64,000 bases of DNA from Sphingobacterium sp. SRCM116780 (GTDB taxonomy: Bacteria; Bacteroidota; Bacteroidia; Sphingobacteriales; Sphingobacteriaceae). Shown piece after piece: positions 55,506 through 64,000 of this stretch; position 1 is the first letter of the stretch, and every line of letters starts with the position of its first letter. The notes below the pieces were generated by a model that did not search any database, was not told the DNA's origin, and worked only from the letters and a program-made list of their open reading frames with translations. Made by a program: the position numbers and the translations under genes. The DNA is taken from contig NZ_CP090446.1 in NCBI RefSeq assembly GCF_021442025.1, positions 1,054,001 to 1,118,000 of the forward strand, in the 5' to 3' direction.

Positions 55506-56333
55506 ATGAAAAGTAACTTCAAATATTGGTTAATGAGTTTTGCTTATATCTTCTTATTGACAAGTAGTTATGCGGCAACAGTTGATACCTTAACGATCAA
55601 CAGTAAAACGATGAACAAAGGCATTAAGAATGTGATTATCCTTCCTGAAAAATATGATAAGGAACAGCAGTATCCCGTTTTGTATTTATTACATGGTTAT
55701 AGTGGAAGATATGATAATTGGGTGAATAATGTTGATGAGATAAAGAAATTGGTAGATTTTTATCATTACATCGTTGTTTGTCCAGATGGGGGTTTTGATA
55801 GTTGGTACTGGGATGTAAAAGGAGACCAAAATTATCAATATGAAACCTTTGTGAGTGAAGAATTACCAACGTATATAGATGCACATTATGCGACAAAAAA
55901 TGATCGGTCTGCACGTGCCATATCGGGACTAAGTATGGGGGGACATGGAGCGCTATCACTGGCTTTCAAACATCAAGATGTATATGGGGCTGCTGGCAGT
56001 ACTTCAGGAGGGCTTGATATTCGACCTTTTCCAATGAATTGGAATATCAAAAATAGAATTGGTTCGTATGCGGCTCATCCGCAAGAATGGGAAAGTAAAT
56101 CAGTAATCAATATGATTAATTTACTGGAACCGAATAAACTGGCATTGATTATTGATTGTGGAAGAGAAGATTTCTTTTATAAAGTGAATATGGCATTTCA
56201 TGATAAATTGGACTATGCTAACATCCCACATACTTTTATTACCCGTGCAGGAGCACATAATTGGGAATACTGGTCTAAATCAATTGTTTACCAAATGGCT
56301 TTTTTTCATGATTTTTTTAACAAAAAACAGTAG
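55506..56333 (+). CDS. Secreted esterase, EstA/Esterase D-like alpha/beta hydrolase
   Basis: A 275-residue protein with a signal peptide (MKSNFKYWLMSFAYIFLLTS to YAA). Esterase-family motifs: PVLYLLHGYSGRYDNW (oxyanion), ISGLSMGGHGALSLA with the nucleophile Ser in GLSMGG, and DCGREDFFY plus AGAHNWEYW for the Asp and His. Related enzymes cleave acyl or feruloyl esters or mycolyl-type substrates. Periplasmic location is inferred. It follows the propeller-like gene by 8 bases and is probably in its operon. Confidence 0.88.
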   Translation: MKSNFKYWLMSFAYIFLLTSSYAATVDTLTINSKTMNKGIKNVIILPEKYDKEQQYPVLYLLHGYSGRYDNWVNNVDEIKKLVDFYHYIVVCPDGGFDSWYWDVKGDQNYQYETFVSEELPTYIDAHYATKNDRSARAISGLSMGGHGALSLAFKHQDVYGAAGSTSGGLDIRPFPMNWNIKNRIGSYAAHPQEWESKSVINMINLLEPNKLALIIDCGREDFFYKVNMAFHDKLDYANIPHTFITRAGAHNWEYWSKSIVYQMAFFHDFFNKKQ

Positions 56334-56427
56334 AGAAAAAATAGAATAAATAATTGGCTGTTTTGAATAAATGATATAACTTTGTACGATCGAAATCTTT
56401 ATTAATTTATTATAAACTTAACTATAC

Positions 56428-56456
56428 AAAGCCTTGCTAACCACAAGGCTTTTTTT
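56428..56456 (+). terminator. Terminator
   Basis: AAAGCCTTG / CAAGGCTTT with loop CTAACCA and T7. It lies 95 bases after the esterase stop and 30 bases before the next gene; it may also act as an attenuator for that gene. Confidence 0.75.
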
Positions 56457-56485
56457 ATCTTTGAGAAAATCACTAAATTTAAAAA

Positions 56486-58822
56486 ATGCTACACTCATTG
56501 AAGTCAATTTTACCCATACTATTTTGTTTTCTTTTTATTTCCTATCAAAGTACTGCGCAAAGTAAATTTCAATATTCTGGATATGTGAAGAACGCTGCCA
56601 ATGGGGAGACGTTAATTGGAGCAGTTATCCGTGGGGCAGATGCAACTCAAATTACAAGAACCAATAATTACGGTTTTTATTCCATTCAATTACCTGCAGG
56701 AAATCAATCGATTACTATATCCTATGTGGGTTTTGAAGATCGTACTTTCGAGCTGGTCATACAGCGGGATAGCGTATTGAATATCGATATGAATCCTGAA
56801 GGTAAAAAGTTGGAAGAAGTTGTCGTTTCTGGAAGAAGAAAGATTGGAAATGTTTCTGGTGTGCAGACTGGGTTAGTGAAGTTAGAAGTAAAAGATATCA
56901 AAAATATACCGGTTGTTTTTGGAGAGCAGGATGTGCTAAAAACAATTCAATTATTACCTGGAGTTACTAGTGGAGGAGAAGGAAGTAGTTCTTTTTATGT
57001 TCGTGGAGGAGGAGGTGATCAGAACTTAATCTTACTGGACGAAGCTGCGGTCTATAATGCCTCGCATCTTTTTGGTTTTTTCTCAACATTTAATTCTGAT
57101 GCCATTAAAGACGTGAATTTTTATAAGGGAGGTATGCCTGCTTATTTTGGAGGAAAAGTGTCTTCGGTTATGGATATCAGTATGATTGATGGTAATAATA
57201 AAAAGTTTGGTGTAGAAGGTGGAATTGGTTTAATAGCTTCTAGGCTAAAAGTTGAAGGACCTATCGTGAAAGATAAAGGATCGTTTATGATTAGTGGACG
57301 CCGCACGTATGCAGACTTATTTTTAAAATTATCAAAAGATGATGATGTCAATAAAAGCAAATTGTTCTTCTATGATTTGAATGCGAAGCTTAATTACCGA
57401 TTTGACGATAAAAATTCTTTATTCTTATCTGGTTATTTTGGTAAAGATGCTATGGCGTATGCTGACCTTTTTGATTTTAATTGGGGAAATACAACAGGTA
57501 CCATTCGTTGGAATCATGTTTGGAATAACAAATTATTTAGTAATACAACATTCATCTTTAGTGATTTTAATTACAATGTGAATGTGGAAGATGATTCAAA
57601 TTTTAAGATAATTTCTAAAATTAAGAATTTCAATCTGAAACAAGATTTTCAATATTATCCGAATAATGATCACCAAATCCGTTTTGGACTTCAGACATCT
57701 GTTCAGACAATCCGCCCTGCAAGTCTTTATGGAGGAGAGGGGGCTCAAGTCAATACCATTGAAATTGAACCGAGAAAAGGATTAGAAACGGCGATTTATG
57801 CATCTGATGAGTGGACAATTTCGGATAAGTTCAAAGCCTTATATGGGATACGACTCAACAATTATAGTATGTTAGGTCCTGGAACAATCTACAGTTTTGA
57901 CAAGGAAGGAAATGTGTTAGAAAAAAATATATATGAGAAAAACGAACTTATTCAAAACTATCTGACACTAGAGCCCCGTATTTCATTAAATTATATGTTC
58001 AATGAAAATCAAAGTATAAAAGCTTCCTTCAATCGGAACTCGCAGAACCTGCATCAACTGACGAATACAACTTCAAGCCTACCAACTGATCAATTTGTTT
58101 TGAGTTCAAATAATATAAAACCACAGCTGGCCAATCAAGTGTCCTTGGGATATTTTCAAAATTTTGAAAATGCCAAATACGAAGCTTCAGTAGAGGCCTA
58201 TTATAAAAATCTACAAAATCAAATTGATTTTAAAAATGGTGCTGATCTGCAAGCCAATGAGCTATTGGATGGGGAACTTTTATTTGGAAAAGGTCGAGCA
58301 TATGGAATAGAATGGTTTTTCAAGAAAAATAGAGGAAAGTTGACAGGATGGTTGAGTTATACCTTATCTAAAAGTGAACGTCAGTTTGATCAGATCAATG
58401 CTGGAGCTTGGTTTAACGCCAGACAGGATAAGACGCATAATGTTGCCTTGGTTGCGATGTATAAATTGACGGAGAAATGGACATTAGGGTCTACATTTGT
58501 TTATTATACAGGAGATGCTGTTACCTTTCCTTCGGGAAAATATCAAGTTGATGGCAAGACATTATTCTATTATACCGATCGTAACAGTTACCGTATGCCG
58601 AATTATCATCGATTGGACCTATCTGCAACTTACGATCCTGGAGTTAAGGAAAATAAGAAATACTCTTCGTCTTGGTCATTTGGATTGTATAATGCCTATA
58701 ACCGAAAAAATGCTTATTTAATTGACTTTAGAGAAAATGAGGATAACCCCAATATCACCGAAGCTTATCGAGTGGCTTTGTTTGGAATCATCCCTTCTGT
58801 AACTTGGAACTTTAAATTTTAA
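56486..58822 (+). CDS. TonB-dependent receptor
   Basis: A 778-residue outer membrane receptor. Signal peptide (MLHSLKSILPILFCFLF to AQ), CarboxypepD_reg domain (FQYSGYVKNAANGETLIGAV), plug (VPVVFGEQDVLKTIQLLPGV-like, SSSFYVRGGGGDQNLILLDE) and a barrel ending VTWNFKF. It pairs with the DUF4249 lipoprotein 39 bases downstream. This receptor/DUF4249 pair is common in Bacteroidota; its substrate is unknown. Confidence 0.9.
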   Translation: MLHSLKSILPILFCFLFISYQSTAQSKFQYSGYVKNAANGETLIGAVIRGADATQITRTNNYGFYSIQLPAGNQSITISYVGFEDRTFELVIQRDSVLNIDMNPEGKKLEEVVVSGRRKIGNVSGVQTGLVKLEVKDIKNIPVVFGEQDVLKTIQLLPGVTSGGEGSSSFYVRGGGGDQNLILLDEAAVYNASHLFGFFSTFNSDAIKDVNFYKGGMPAYFGGKVSSVMDISMIDGNNKKFGVEGGIGLIASRLKVEGPIVKDKGSFMISGRRTYADLFLKLSKDDDVNKSKLFFYDLNAKLNYRFDDKNSLFLSGYFGKDAMAYADLFDFNWGNTTGTIRWNHVWNNKLFSNTTFIFSDFNYNVNVEDDSNFKIISKIKNFNLKQDFQYYPNNDHQIRFGLQTSVQTIRPASLYGGEGAQVNTIEIEPRKGLETAIYASDEWTISDKFKALYGIRLNNYSMLGPGTIYSFDKEGNVLEKNIYEKNELIQNYLTLEPRISLNYMFNENQSIKASFNRNSQNLHQLTNTTSSLPTDQFVLSSNNIKPQLANQVSLGYFQNFENAKYEASVEAYYKNLQNQIDFKNGADLQANELLDGELLFGKGRAYGIEWFFKKNRGKLTGWLSYTLSKSERQFDQINAGAWFNARQDKTHNVALVAMYKLTEKWTLGSTFVYYTGDAVTFPSGKYQVDGKTLFYYTDRNSYRMPNYHRLDLSATYDPGVKENKKYSSSWSFGLYNAYNRKNAYLIDFRENEDNPNITEAYRVALFGIIPSVTWNFKF

Positions 58823-58861
58823 TAATGAAACGATCATGTGTATTACCGTTCATAAACAGAA

Positions 58862-59704
58862 ATGAATACTCTTGATCGTTTCATCACCTTTAAAAATAAT
58901 ATGTTGATGAAAATGAAAGCTATTCTTAACTATATTGTGCTGCTAAATGTGTTGTTATTATTTTCATGTGAAGATAAAATTGACCTTAATTTGGATTCTG
59001 TGGAAGGAAAATATGTGATCGTAGGGGATCTACATAACGCAGATAATGCACAAACAATCCGTATTCATCGTGCTGTTGATTTTTCAGCGAATTCGACAAA
59101 CAATCCCGTGTTAGGAGCTGATGTGTTGGTGAAAAACCAAACAACAGGAAGAGAATATAAGTTTGTGGATGCTGGAAATGGGGATTATAATATTGCTAGA
59201 ATGACGTTAAATGAAGGAGAATCTTATTCCTTATTTGTTCAAACGAAGGATGGAAATACCTTTGAGGCCAATTGTACAATGCCCCATTATGTCACTGTTG
59301 ATTCGATTGGATTAGTTCGGAAAAAAATATTCAACGACGAGTATTTATATGTTTCCATGGGTTTTTTAGATCCTGTAAATAAGGAGAACTACTACAAATA
59401 TAAATTAAAAGTGAACGATGGCGATTTTAAGTTTAGTGATGTGTTTAGCGATAAATTTAACAATGGACTAGAAGTAGAGCATGAAATCACAAATGAGGAT
59501 AATGATTTAAAAATTGGAGATACAATAAAAGTGCTAAGACAATGTATTGCTAAAGAGGTCTATACATATTGGTCAAATATTAAAGAACAAAATCCAGGTT
59601 CGGCAGCTCCTGCAAACCCAATTTCGAATATTTCAAATGGCGCATTAGGCTATTTTAGCGTGAGTAGTGCACGTTATTATGATTTAGAGCTTATTGAGAA
59701 ATAA
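58862..59704 (+). CDS. DUF4249 lipoprotein
   Basis: A 280-residue lipoprotein (lipobox LLFSC). The longest frame starts at 58862, but ATG 58907 or 58913 gives a more usual signal length (MKMKAILNYIVLLNVLLLFS). The DUF4249 pattern follows: VEGKYVIVGDLHNADNAQTI, PVLGADVLVKNQTTG, GDYNIARMTLNEGESYSLFV, and the end GALGYFSVSSARYYDL. It is presumed to be the surface partner of the upstream receptor. Confidence 0.88.
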   Translation: MNTLDRFITFKNNMLMKMKAILNYIVLLNVLLLFSCEDKIDLNLDSVEGKYVIVGDLHNADNAQTIRIHRAVDFSANSTNNPVLGADVLVKNQTTGREYKFVDAGNGDYNIARMTLNEGESYSLFVQTKDGNTFEANCTMPHYVTVDSIGLVRKKIFNDEYLYVSMGFLDPVNKENYYKYKLKVNDGDFKFSDVFSDKFNNGLEVEHEITNEDNDLKIGDTIKVLRQCIAKEVYTYWSNIKEQNPGSAAPANPISNISNGALGYFSVSSARYYDLELIEK

Positions 59705-59711
59705 TCGGTTA

Positions 59712-60320
59712 CTATAAAACTTCAAAGCGATAGTTTTTATCTAAAAGATATTGAATGGTTTTAGGCAATGCATATTGAACGCGGGGAACGGCTTTTATAT
59801 TATCGTGAAAAACAATAATGGAACCATTTTCGGTATTTTTAATTGCATTTTCTAAGCATTTTTCTGGTGTTAGCTGAAGATCAAAATCACCTGTTAGGAC
59901 GTCCCACATAATAATTTGATAGCGGGAATACAATTTTTTTAACTGTGATTTTTTAGCTCTTCCGTATGGAGGTCTGAAAAGATTGCTTTTTGTTAATTCT
60001 TGACATCTTTGCACATTTTCTAAATAAACATCATCGTTTGTTTCCCATCCTTTCAAATGGCTGTAGGTATGATTTCCTACTTGATGTCCTTCAAGTAAAA
60101 TTCTTTCGAATAAATGTGGATTTTTTTTAATATTTTCACCTACGCAAAAGAAAGTAGCCTTGATATTAAAATGTTGTAAGGTGTCTAAAATAAAAGAAGT
60201 TAATTCTGGAATAGGCCCATCGTCAAATGTTAGGTATATTTTATTTTCTTTTCTTGTTTTATTCCAAATAGATTTAGAATAAAACATTTTAAGAAAGAAG
60301 GGCGCTTTAACAAAATACAT
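59712..60320 (-). CDS. Polysaccharide deacetylase (NodB/CE4)
   Basis: A 202-residue CE4 enzyme. Motif 1 TFDDGP (catalytic base and metal Asp), motif 2 HQVGNHTYSHLKG (HxxxH), motif 3 LFRPPYGRAKK, motif 4 IMWDVLTGDFD and motif 5 SIIVFHDN. All five are present, so it is likely active on acetylated glycans such as peptidoglycan or chitin-type polymers. It has no typical signal peptide; the N-terminal MYFVKAPFFLKMFY may act as a weak anchor. It converges on the DUF4249 gene with no terminator in the 7-base gap. Confidence 0.92.
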   Translation of the reverse strand: MYFVKAPFFLKMFYSKSIWNKTRKENKIYLTFDDGPIPELTSFILDTLQHFNIKATFFCVGENIKKNPHLFERILLEGHQVGNHTYSHLKGWETNDDVYLENVQRCQELTKSNLFRPPYGRAKKSQLKKLYSRYQIIMWDVLTGDFDLQLTPEKCLENAIKNTENGSIIVFHDNIKAVPRVQYALPKTIQYLLDKNYRFEVL

Positions 60321-60363
60321 ACTTTATTTTTAGCAAAAATATTAAAACTATACAGTTCTTACT

Positions 60364-61731
60364 ATGGACGATAGAAAAAATTATAAAAAAATGGCTTTTA
60401 TGACCATTGTGTTCTCGGTGATGGGGTATGTTAGCTTTGGACAGCAGGTAACAGTTGAGGATGCAATTCGGATCACCTTAGAGAAAAATTTACAAGTTAA
60501 GCAGGCAGTACTAAATAAGGATCTTGCCGCACAAGATGTGTATCAAGCAAAATCAAATCTGTATCCAGATTTACATCTTAATGCCAGTCAAAGATTTAAT
60601 AATGGACTTGCGTTTGACCAGGTTTCTGGGACGTTGATCACAGGAAATAAATGGACAACGGCATCAGGAGCTAGTTTAGCTTCCAACGTAACTATTTTTC
60701 AAGGATTCCAAAAGATTAATCAGATTAAGGCAAATAAATTATTATTGGAATCATCTGCGACCCAAATTGAGAAAATAAAATATGATTTGACCTTGTCGGT
60801 ATTGGTGAATTATTTAGAAGCAATCACGAACAACGAATTAATGATCGCTAGTCAGCAGCAAATTTTGCTATCCAAAGAACAGGTCAAAACCGATTCTATA
60901 CAGTTTGAGGTGGGCAATAAAACACTAGCTGATTTGTCCCAGTCCAAAAATCAAGTGGCAACAGATGAATTAAATTTGGTGAATGCTCGGAATGCTTATG
61001 AATCGTCATTATTAGCGTTGAAGCAATTGATGGAGTTATCTCCTCAATCAGATTTGCAGTTGGTTAAACCTCAGATTGAATCTGTCGATAATGCTTTACA
61101 TAACTATGCTGCTACGGAAGTTTTTGAAAAAGCAAAGAGTTTCAATCCCGAAGTGAAGAAGGCGCAGGTGGATAAAGAAGTCGCGTTAAAACAAATAGAT
61201 ATAGCCAAAGGAGGGTATTATCCTACGGTCTCGGTTGGTGTAAGTTATGGAACGAATTATTCTTCTGAAGGAAAGGATTATTTGACGGGAGCATATATGC
61301 CCTTTGGAGATCAATTGAATCAGAATAAATCGTTTGGGTCTAACATTACCTTGTCTGTACCTATTCTGAATAATAACCGCAATAAAATAAATGTGTCGAA
61401 AGCTAAAATTAACTTACAATTGGCTGAAACCAATGAGCAGTTCTTAGCGACAAATTTAAATAAAACCGTTAATCAGGCGGTACTAGACCTTTCTGCTGCA
61501 ACACAGCGTTACCAATCGAGTATATCCGCTTTTAAGAGTTCTACAGATGCTTTTCAAGTTATCAAAGAACGTTATGACATCGGTATGGCGAATGGTATTG
61601 AATTATTCACAGCACAAACAAATAGAAATAAAGCAGAATTTGATTTGATTCAAGCAAAATATAATATGATCTTTAAAGATAAAATTATTGACTATTATAT
61701 TGGAAATCCTATTAAATTTGATGTCAATTAA
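60364..61731 (+). CDS. TolC family outer membrane efflux protein
   Basis: A 455-residue protein with a signal region (AFMTIVFSVMGYVSFGQ). TolC repeats: VTVEDAIRITLEKNLQVKQA, long coiled helices, NITLSVPILNNNRNKINVSK. It is the outer membrane partner of the MacA-like adaptor 19 bases downstream. It is only distantly similar to the TolC at 39862. Confidence 0.92.
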   Translation: MDDRKNYKKMAFMTIVFSVMGYVSFGQQVTVEDAIRITLEKNLQVKQAVLNKDLAAQDVYQAKSNLYPDLHLNASQRFNNGLAFDQVSGTLITGNKWTTASGASLASNVTIFQGFQKINQIKANKLLLESSATQIEKIKYDLTLSVLVNYLEAITNNELMIASQQQILLSKEQVKTDSIQFEVGNKTLADLSQSKNQVATDELNLVNARNAYESSLLALKQLMELSPQSDLQLVKPQIESVDNALHNYAATEVFEKAKSFNPEVKKAQVDKEVALKQIDIAKGGYYPTVSVGVSYGTNYSSEGKDYLTGAYMPFGDQLNQNKSFGSNITLSVPILNNNRNKINVSKAKINLQLAETNEQFLATNLNKTVNQAVLDLSAATQRYQSSISAFKSSTDAFQVIKERYDIGMANGIELFTAQTNRNKAEFDLIQAKYNMIFKDKIIDYYIGNPIKFDVN

Positions 61732-61750
61732 CCTTTAATGAAAATCTGAA

Positions 61751-63052
61751 ATGGCTAAAAAGAAAAGTAAATTACCAAAAATCATATTAATAGTTGCAGT
61801 TGTTATTTTAGTATTGGTTTTAGTGGGCAGTAAATTGGGATGGTTCGGAAAAGGGGATGTTGTAAAAGTTGCGGTGGATCCTGTGAAAGAAATGAATATC
61901 AATGAACTGGTTTCTGCGAGTGGAAAGATTCAACCCGAGTTTGAAGTGAAATTAAGTTCCGAGGTATCAGGAGAGGTTGTTGAATTAAATATTAAAGAGG
62001 GAGATATTGTTAAAAAAGGCCAAGTTTTATGTCGTATTAAACCAGATATTTTGCAATCTGGATACGAACGTTCAATTGCTACACTCAATTCTCAAAAAGC
62101 AAATTTGGCAGCTGCGCAACAACAGTTGAAACAACAACAAGCGAATTTTAGTAATGTTCAAGCGACATATAAGAGAAATCTAGAACTGTTTAACAAAAGA
62201 GTGATCTCAGCTGCTGAGATGGATAAGAGTTCATCTGAATATAATTCTGCTTTAGCTGCTATTGAAGCACAAAAACAGAATGTCCTTTCTACTAAATTTG
62301 GTATTGACCAGTCGCAAGCGACCGTAAAAGAAGCAAAAGATAATCTCGATCGTACTACGATTTATTCACCAAGTGATGGTGTTGTTTCTTTACTTTCTAT
62401 TGAATTAGGAGAACGTGTAGTAGGAACGGCTCAGATGGCCGGAACTGAAATTATGCGCATCGCTAATTTGGATGCTATGGAAGTGAATGTCGATGTGAAT
62501 GAAAATGATATTAATCGTGTGCGTGTAGGTAATGAAGCTGAAATTGAAGTTGATGCTTATCAGGATCGTAAATTTAAAGGAATTGTAACTGAAATTGCTT
62601 CTTCATCCAAAAATATAGCAACGACCACAGGTACTTCTTCGACAGAACAGGTAACCAACTTTAATGTGAAAGTGCGTATTCAAATTGATTCCTATGCAGA
62701 CTTATTAAAAGAGAATCGTGTTTCTCCTTTTAAACCAGGTTTGTCTGCGACAGTTCAAATATTTACTCAACATCAGAAAGGGTTAGCCATTCCAATACAA
62801 TCGGTAACGATAAGAAATGGTACAGGAGCAGATAGTTTAAGTACAGATAGCTTGAAAGAATATGTCTTTGTACTTAAAGATGGCGTTGTGAAACAAACAG
62901 TTGTGAAAACGGGTATTCAGGATGATAAAAATATCATCATTTCATCAGGACTGAAAAAAGGAGATGAGGTTGTTTCTAGACCATTTGATGCTATCTCTAA
63001 AACACTGAAAGATAATAGTAAAGTAGAAAAAGTCGATAAGAATACTTTATAG
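61751..63052 (+). CDS. Periplasmic adaptor, MacA/RND-type
   Basis: A 433-residue protein with an N-terminal anchor (LPKIILIVAVVILVLVLVGS). It has lipoyl halves (VSGEVVELNIKEGDIVKKGQ; SPSDGVVSLLSIELGERVVG), a coiled-coil hairpin rich in Gln and Ala (about 110-205), and a barrel plus membrane-proximal domain (EYVFVLKDGVVKQTVVKTGI, ISSGLKKGDEVVSR). It joins a MacB-like or RND pump to the upstream TolC. No pump gene lies in the window; the next gene is not one. Confidence 0.9.
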   Translation: MAKKKSKLPKIILIVAVVILVLVLVGSKLGWFGKGDVVKVAVDPVKEMNINELVSASGKIQPEFEVKLSSEVSGEVVELNIKEGDIVKKGQVLCRIKPDILQSGYERSIATLNSQKANLAAAQQQLKQQQANFSNVQATYKRNLELFNKRVISAAEMDKSSSEYNSALAAIEAQKQNVLSTKFGIDQSQATVKEAKDNLDRTTIYSPSDGVVSLLSIELGERVVGTAQMAGTEIMRIANLDAMEVNVDVNENDINRVRVGNEAEIEVDAYQDRKFKGIVTEIASSSKNIATTTGTSSTEQVTNFNVKVRIQIDSYADLLKENRVSPFKPGLSATVQIFTQHQKGLAIPIQSVTIRNGTGADSLSTDSLKEYVFVLKDGVVKQTVVKTGIQDDKNIIISSGLKKGDEVVSRPFDAISKTLKDNSKVEKVDKNTL

Positions 63053-63070
63053 ATAAAGTATTGGATGTTT

Positions 63071-63112
63071 ATAACACAAAAGGCTTTGATTTTCAAAGCC
63101 TTTTGTGTTATA
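63071..63112 (+). terminator. Terminator of the TolC/adaptor operon
   Basis: ATAACACAAAAGGCTTTGA / TCAAAGCCTTTTGTGTTAT, nearly perfect over 19 bases with a 4-base loop. Confidence 0.85.
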
Positions 63113-63153
63113 AACAAAAATTTTAGTCATTTAAATACAAAAAAATTATTGTG

Positions 63154-64000
63154 ATGCGCGAATTTTTTAAATATTTTAATTTTTCTAGAGCTGAACAGAA
63201 TGGCCTCTTTGTGTTGTTTATTCTGATTTTGTTGCTATTCAGTTTTCCTTATATTTTAAATATATTTAATCCTACTGATTTCGATGCATACAAAATTCAA
63301 GCTTTTGAACAAAAAGACAGCGATACAATCACTTTTGAAAAAACTAAAAAACAAGGGTTTACTTCAGATCGAAGTCAAGCACCTGCTCATCATCTGGAGC
63401 CAATAAGTCCTACATTTCGATTTGATCCCAATACCTTAGATGATGCAGGATGGCTAGGTTTAGGATTTACGGAAAAGCAAATTAAGGTAATCAATAATTA
63501 TAGAAACAAAGGTGGACGGTTTTATAAAAAGGAAGATCTATCCAAAATTTATTCGATTTCGACAATACAATATAAACGTTTAGAAAGCTTTATTGAGATT
63601 GAAAGTAGTGATCCATCAGATAACAAGCAGGAGGGTGGTTTGCCGAATCAAAACACGAAATTTCAAAACAATAAATTTGTACAAACGATTGTTGATATTA
63701 ATACCGGCGATACAACAGCCTTTATCAAGTTAAAAGGTATAGGTTCTTCTTATGCAAGACGAATCGTTAAGTATCGGGAATCTTTAGGAGGTTACATACG
63801 TGTAGAACAAATAAAGGAAATTTATGGACTGCCTCCGGAAACATTTGAAAGTATCCTTCCATATTTAAAAATCAGTGCTAATCCTCCAATTTCTAAGCTC
63901 CAGATCAATGAAATAGATAGTAAATCCTTAGCTAAACATCCATATATTAGTGATAAACAAGCGATAGCTATCGTAAATTATCGTCTTCAACACGGAAATT
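63154..64000 (+). CDS. Helix-hairpin-helix (ComEA-like) membrane protein, 5' part
   Basis: At least 282 codons, open at the window end. An N-terminal membrane helix (NGLFVLFILILLLFSFPYIL) anchors the protein. Three ComEA-type helix-hairpin-helix units follow: LDDAGWLGLGFTEKQIKVIN, DTTAFIKLKGIGSSYARRIV (with the GIGxxxAxxIxxYR motif) and IDSKSLAKHPYISDKQAIAI. These bind DNA without sequence preference; ComEA relatives serve DNA uptake. The function here is not proven. Confidence 0.85.
   Translation, partial: MREFFKYFNFSRAEQNGLFVLFILILLLFSFPYILNIFNPTDFDAYKIQAFEQKDSDTITFEKTKKQGFTSDRSQAPAHHLEPISPTFRFDPNTLDDAGWLGLGFTEKQIKVINNYRNKGGRFYKKEDLSKIYSISTIQYKRLESFIEIESSDPSDNKQEGGLPNQNTKFQNNKFVQTIVDINTGDTTAFIKLKGIGSSYARRIVKYRESLGGYIRVEQIKEIYGLPPETFESILPYLKISANPPISKLQINEIDSKSLAKHPYISDKQAIAIVNYRLQHGN

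Overview
The window looks like chromosome from a member of the Bacteroidota, most likely a Sphingobacterium-like Sphingobacteriaceae. The grounds are TonB-dependent receptors with CarboxypepD_reg domains, a DUF4249 lipoprotein beside its receptor, few Shine-Dalgarno sequences, a TAnnTTTG-type promoter, KTSC and DUF4377 domains, and a tmRNA that encodes the tag GEENYALAA. The genus is inference from overall resemblance, not from a search.

From 1 to 3.1 kb lie small housekeeping or membrane genes (DUF808, DoxX, GNAT). From 3.1 to 22.3 kb lies an accessory region ending at the tmRNA gene ssrA. It holds three copies of a ~246-250 bp palindrome-ended element (3119-3364, 9933-10178, 19801-20050), all in the same orientation and each between converging coding sequences. 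Between them are a CPBP protease and a secreted protein, then a tightly overlapped minus-strand operon of an AAA ATPase (split by one -1 frameshift at a G_GGA_AAA heptamer), an HNH nuclease and a coiled-coil/HTH protein. This operon is Septu-like and probably for phage defence. Next come an XRE regulator, a HEPN-domain protein, a decayed AlkB-like dioxygenase, a YD-repeat protein, and a large RHS polymorphic toxin with a papain-like tip and a candidate immunity gene. The end of the region carries a truncated zinc-ribbon gene, a DKNYY protein, an unknown protein, and a remnant of a second copy of the operon's HTH gene just before ssrA.

From 22.4 to 27.5 kb are a Lys/Ala/Pro-rich histone H1-like gene, a small secreted protein lying between two diverged copies of a ~130 bp junction, an M3 peptidase (dcp) and a class A beta-lactamase-like serine hydrolase. 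From 27.5 to 32.5 kb are a DUF1543 protein, two paralogous cytosine-deaminase-like amidohydrolases flanking an AraC regulator, and a DnaJ-KTSC protein. From 32.5 to 39 kb is conserved core: a cystathionine beta-synthase-like enzyme, AMP nucleosidase, clpX-clpP, an HsdR_N-like protein and holA, with a large imperfect palindrome before holA.

From 39.2 to 43.9 kb is a TetR-TolC-HlyD-DHA2/MFS drug efflux operon, whose promoter overlaps two perfect tandem 17-bp repeats, the likely TetR operator. From 44 to 64 kb are a DoxX-like protein, two TonB receptors, a zinc metalloprotease lipoprotein with a discoidin domain, an ABC-F ATPase, several secreted proteins, a MaoC hydratase with a strong upstream palindrome, an esterase, a polysaccharide deacetylase, a TolC/MacA-like efflux pair and the 5' part of a helix-hairpin-helix protein that runs off the window.

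The best candidates for something undescribed are the palindrome-ended element family, the three-gene AAA/HNH/HTH operon with its possible programmed frameshift, and the RHS tip/immunity pair. All functions were read by eye from sequence; no database search was run.
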